From DATLED01 sp035525495 (GTDB lineage: Bacteria; Actinomycetota; Acidimicrobiia; Acidimicrobiales; CADCTF01), in assembly GCA_035525495.1 (NCBI GenBank), contig DATLED010000076.1, positions 6,891 to 70,890 on the forward strand: a DNA stretch of 64,000 nt, written 5' to 3'. A model generated the notes under the pieces. That model was not told the origin of the DNA. It worked only from the letters and a program-made list of their open reading frames with translations, and did not search any database. Made by a program: the position numbers and the translations under genes. Numbering within the stretch: position 1 is the first letter of the stretch; each line of letters opens with the position of its first letter. Below are positions 62,295 through 64,000 of this stretch, piece after piece.

Positions 62295-64000
62295 CTAGGA
62301 AGCGGCCTCTGTCATGTGTGAGACCCAGGTGGCGTACATGCCGGCGTAGATCCCCCCCTGGGCCACGAGCTCGTCGTGGGACCCGAGCTCGACGATGCGC
62401 CCGTCGTTGACCACGGCGATCCGATCGGCCCGCATGGCCGTCGACAAGCGGTGGGCGATGATGATCGCCGTCCGACCCTCGAGCACGTTGTCGAGCGCCC
62501 GCTCGATCGTCGCCTCGGAACGGAGATCGAGCGACGACGTGGCCTCGTCGAGGATGAGCACCCGCGGCGAGGCGAGGAAGGCGCGGGCCAGCGCCAGCAG
62601 CTGGCGCTCGCCGGACGACAGCGACGAACCGCGCTCGTAGACCGGCGCATCCAGCCCGCCGGGCAACCGGTCGACGAGCTCGTCGAGCCCGACGGCGCGG
62701 CACGCCTCCATCAGCTCATCGTCGCTCGCGTCCGGTCGAGCGAACGAGATGTTGTCGCGCAGCGAGCCGCCGAAGAGGAAGGGCTCCTGGGGCACGACGC
62801 CGAGCTGTCGGCGCAGCGAACGCAGGGTCACGTCGCGCAGGTCGTAGCCATCGACCAGGACCCGCCCGCGAGTCGGGTCGTAGAAGCGGGTGACGAGCTT
62901 GGCGATCGTGGACTTGCCGGCGCCGGTCGTGCCCACCAACGAGAACGTCTCGCCGGCGGCGATGGTGAGGTCGAGGTCCTGGAGCACCGGCCGACCTTCG
63001 ACGTAACCGAACTCGACGTCCTCGAACCGGATCTCGCCGTCGATCGCAGGGAGCTCGACGGCATCGACCTTCTCGAGCACCGTCGGGTCGGTGTCGAGCA
63101 GGTCGCGGATCTTCGCGACCGCCGCCTGACCCGACTGGTAGGTGTTGTAGAGCTGGACGAGTTGCTGGATCGGGGCGAAGAACGCCGACACGTACAGCAC
63201 GAAGGCGATGAGCTGGCCCGGCTGCAGCGTGCCCTCGAACACCATCCGCCCACCGATCAGCAGGACGAGTGCCTGCGCAGCCGTGCCGACGGCTTCGGTG
63301 CCCGGCCCGTAGACGGCGGCGACGCGAGCGGCGCCTTCGTTGGCGACCTTGTGGTCCCCGACGATGTTGCGGTGCTTCACCTCGTTGTAGCGCTGGCGGT
63401 TGTAGGCGGCGACGATGCGGATGCCGGAGAGGCTCTCCTGCAGATCGGCCATCACGTCGGCGATCCGCTCCCGTACGCGCTCGTAGCCCTTCTCCGAGCG
63501 GTTGCGAAACCACAGCGTCATCGCCGTCATCACCGGCACGATGACCAACGTGACGATCAGCGCCAGGTGGACGTTCATGGAGAACAGGACCGTGATCACG
63601 TAGAAGAGCGTGAAGACCTGGACGATCAGGTTGATGATGCCGTCGCCGAGGAGCTCGGAGAGCGCCTCGATGTCCGACGTCATGCGGGTCATGATCCGGC
63701 CCGCCTTCTCGTCGGTGAAGAAGTCCAGCGAGAGCCGCTGGATGTGCGAGAACACCCGCACCCGCAGCGACTCCATCAGCCGCTGGCCGAGGCGGCCCGT
63801 CCACGACACGCGCACGCCGGACGTGAGCCCGTTGAGCAGGATCGACCCGAGGTACATCGCCGCCATGATCTTCACGACGCCGAAGTCGCCGGCGAGCATG
63901 CCCTTGTCGATCGCTCGTTGCGTGAGCTGCGGACCGATCTGCAGTGTGACCGTCTCGACGAACACCAGCGCGATGCCGATGGCCAGCGCCCACCAGTGCG
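62295..64000 (-). CDS. ABC exporter, fused permease-ATPase (partial)
   Basis: The frame runs off the right edge, so the N-terminus is missing (residues up to HWWALAIGIALVFVET are still in frame). Five or six membrane helices with RLSLDFFTDEKAGRIMTRMTSD and RIVAAYNRQRYNEVKHRN, the family's coupling helices, are followed by an ATPase with Walker A GTTGAGKST, Q-loop VVPQEPFLFGGS, signature LSSGERQLLALARAFL, Walker B VLILDEATSSLD, and IAHRLST. An MsbA/LmrA-type exporter of lipid or drug. The signature has Ser-Ser-Gly instead of Ser-Gly-Gly. The neighbouring half of a possible heterodimer would lie outside the window. Confidence 0.93.
   Translation of the reverse strand, partial: HWWALAIGIALVFVETVTLQIGPQLTQRAIDKGMLAGDFGVVKIMAAMYLGSILLNGLTSGVRVSWTGRLGQRLMESLRVRVFSHIQRLSLDFFTDEKAGRIMTRMTSDIEALSELLGDGIINLIVQVFTLFYVITVLFSMNVHLALIVTLVIVPVMTAMTLWFRNRSEKGYERVRERIADVMADLQESLSGIRIVAAYNRQRYNEVKHRNIVGDHKVANEGAARVAAVYGPGTEAVGTAAQALVLLIGGRMVFEGTLQPGQLIAFVLYVSAFFAPIQQLVQLYNTYQSGQAAVAKIRDLLDTDPTVLEKVDAVELPAIDGEIRFEDVEFGYVEGRPVLQDLDLTIAAGETFSLVGTTGAGKSTIAKLVTRFYDPTRGRVLVDGYDLRDVTLRSLRRQLGVVPQEPFLFGGSLRDNISFARPDASDDELMEACRAVGLDELVDRLPGGLDAPVYERGSSLSSGERQLLALARAFLASPRVLILDEATSSLDLRSEATIERALDNVLEGRTAIIIAHRLSTAMRADRIAVVNDGRIVELGSHDELVAQGGIYAGMYATWVSHMTEAAS

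Overview
The window is GC-rich, densely coded DNA with many GTG and a few TTG starts and many 4-base stop/start overlaps (ATGA, GTGA, TTGA). Gene content is actinobacterial: a DUF2510/SHOCT protein, a DUF4190 protein, CsbD, actinobacterial-type small proteins, and a WxL-like/DUF916-like surface pair. I infer an Actinomycetota chromosome. A deep-branching class such as Acidimicrobiia is possible, but I cannot prove it from sequence alone. There is one tRNA, tRNA-Val(CAC). I see no rRNA, CRISPR array, insertion sequence or phage structural gene.

Layout. 1-5.2 kb: a partial HAD phosphatase; a small operon of a kinase-like DHp protein, a lone receiver and a beta-hydroxyacid dehydrogenase; a membrane-anchored TolB-type propeller protein; a LysR regulator. 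5.2-7 kb: two 48-bp repeats and a three-copy 90-bp repeat in front of a HAD-acyltransferase fusion. 7-17 kb: a minus-strand locus with two paralogous membrane proteins, a DUF4190 protein, a small helical protein, and a 1926-residue protein that looks like a toxin of the kind linked to extracellular contractile injection systems (eCIS). That protein carries an anthrax edema factor/CyaA-like nucleotidyl cyclase signature. 17-23 kb: a lipid-related operon (fatty acyl reductase-HAD fusion, zinc dehydrogenase, LarA-like protein, acyltransferase) with a divergent TetR gene and a palindromic operator. 24-30 kb: GNAT, transglutaminase, alpha-E, circularly permuted ATP-grasp and alkyl-DHAP-synthase-like oxidase. 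30-39 kb: MscS, then a compact operon of fused branched-chain amino acid type ABC proteins running into a GldA/GldFG-type ABC system, closed by a strong hairpin. 39-42 kb: CsbD, VOC and GT4 proteins, an acetoacetate-decarboxylase-like gene that runs into the tRNA. 42-45 kb: a three-gene unit of a Cys-rich Tat substrate, a MauE/double-thioredoxin membrane protein and a 45-residue TatA. 45-57 kb: a signalling-rich stretch with a histidine kinase plus REC-GGDEF-EAL, the WxL-like pair, a second kinase/receiver pair, and a KimA-like potassium importer fused to an OB fold and divergent from kdpDE-like genes. 57-64 kb: an RsbW-like ATPase, MOSC protein, CoA transferase, SHOCT protein, Calx-beta protein, SRPBCC protein and a partial ABC exporter.

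Most noteworthy: (1) the giant eCIS-type toxin candidate, with cyclase catalytic Lys/Lys, Asp/Asp and His/Glu at family spacing, and its small downstream partner; (2) three proteins sharing a cytoplasmic Ig-like pair and one membrane helix but with different outer domains; (3) four copies of a 47-nt hairpin at gene 3' ends, three of them between convergent genes; (4) the self-contained export and folding operon for a protein with about 74 cysteines; (5) the 48-bp repeats, in which loop and flank are conserved while the stems change together.
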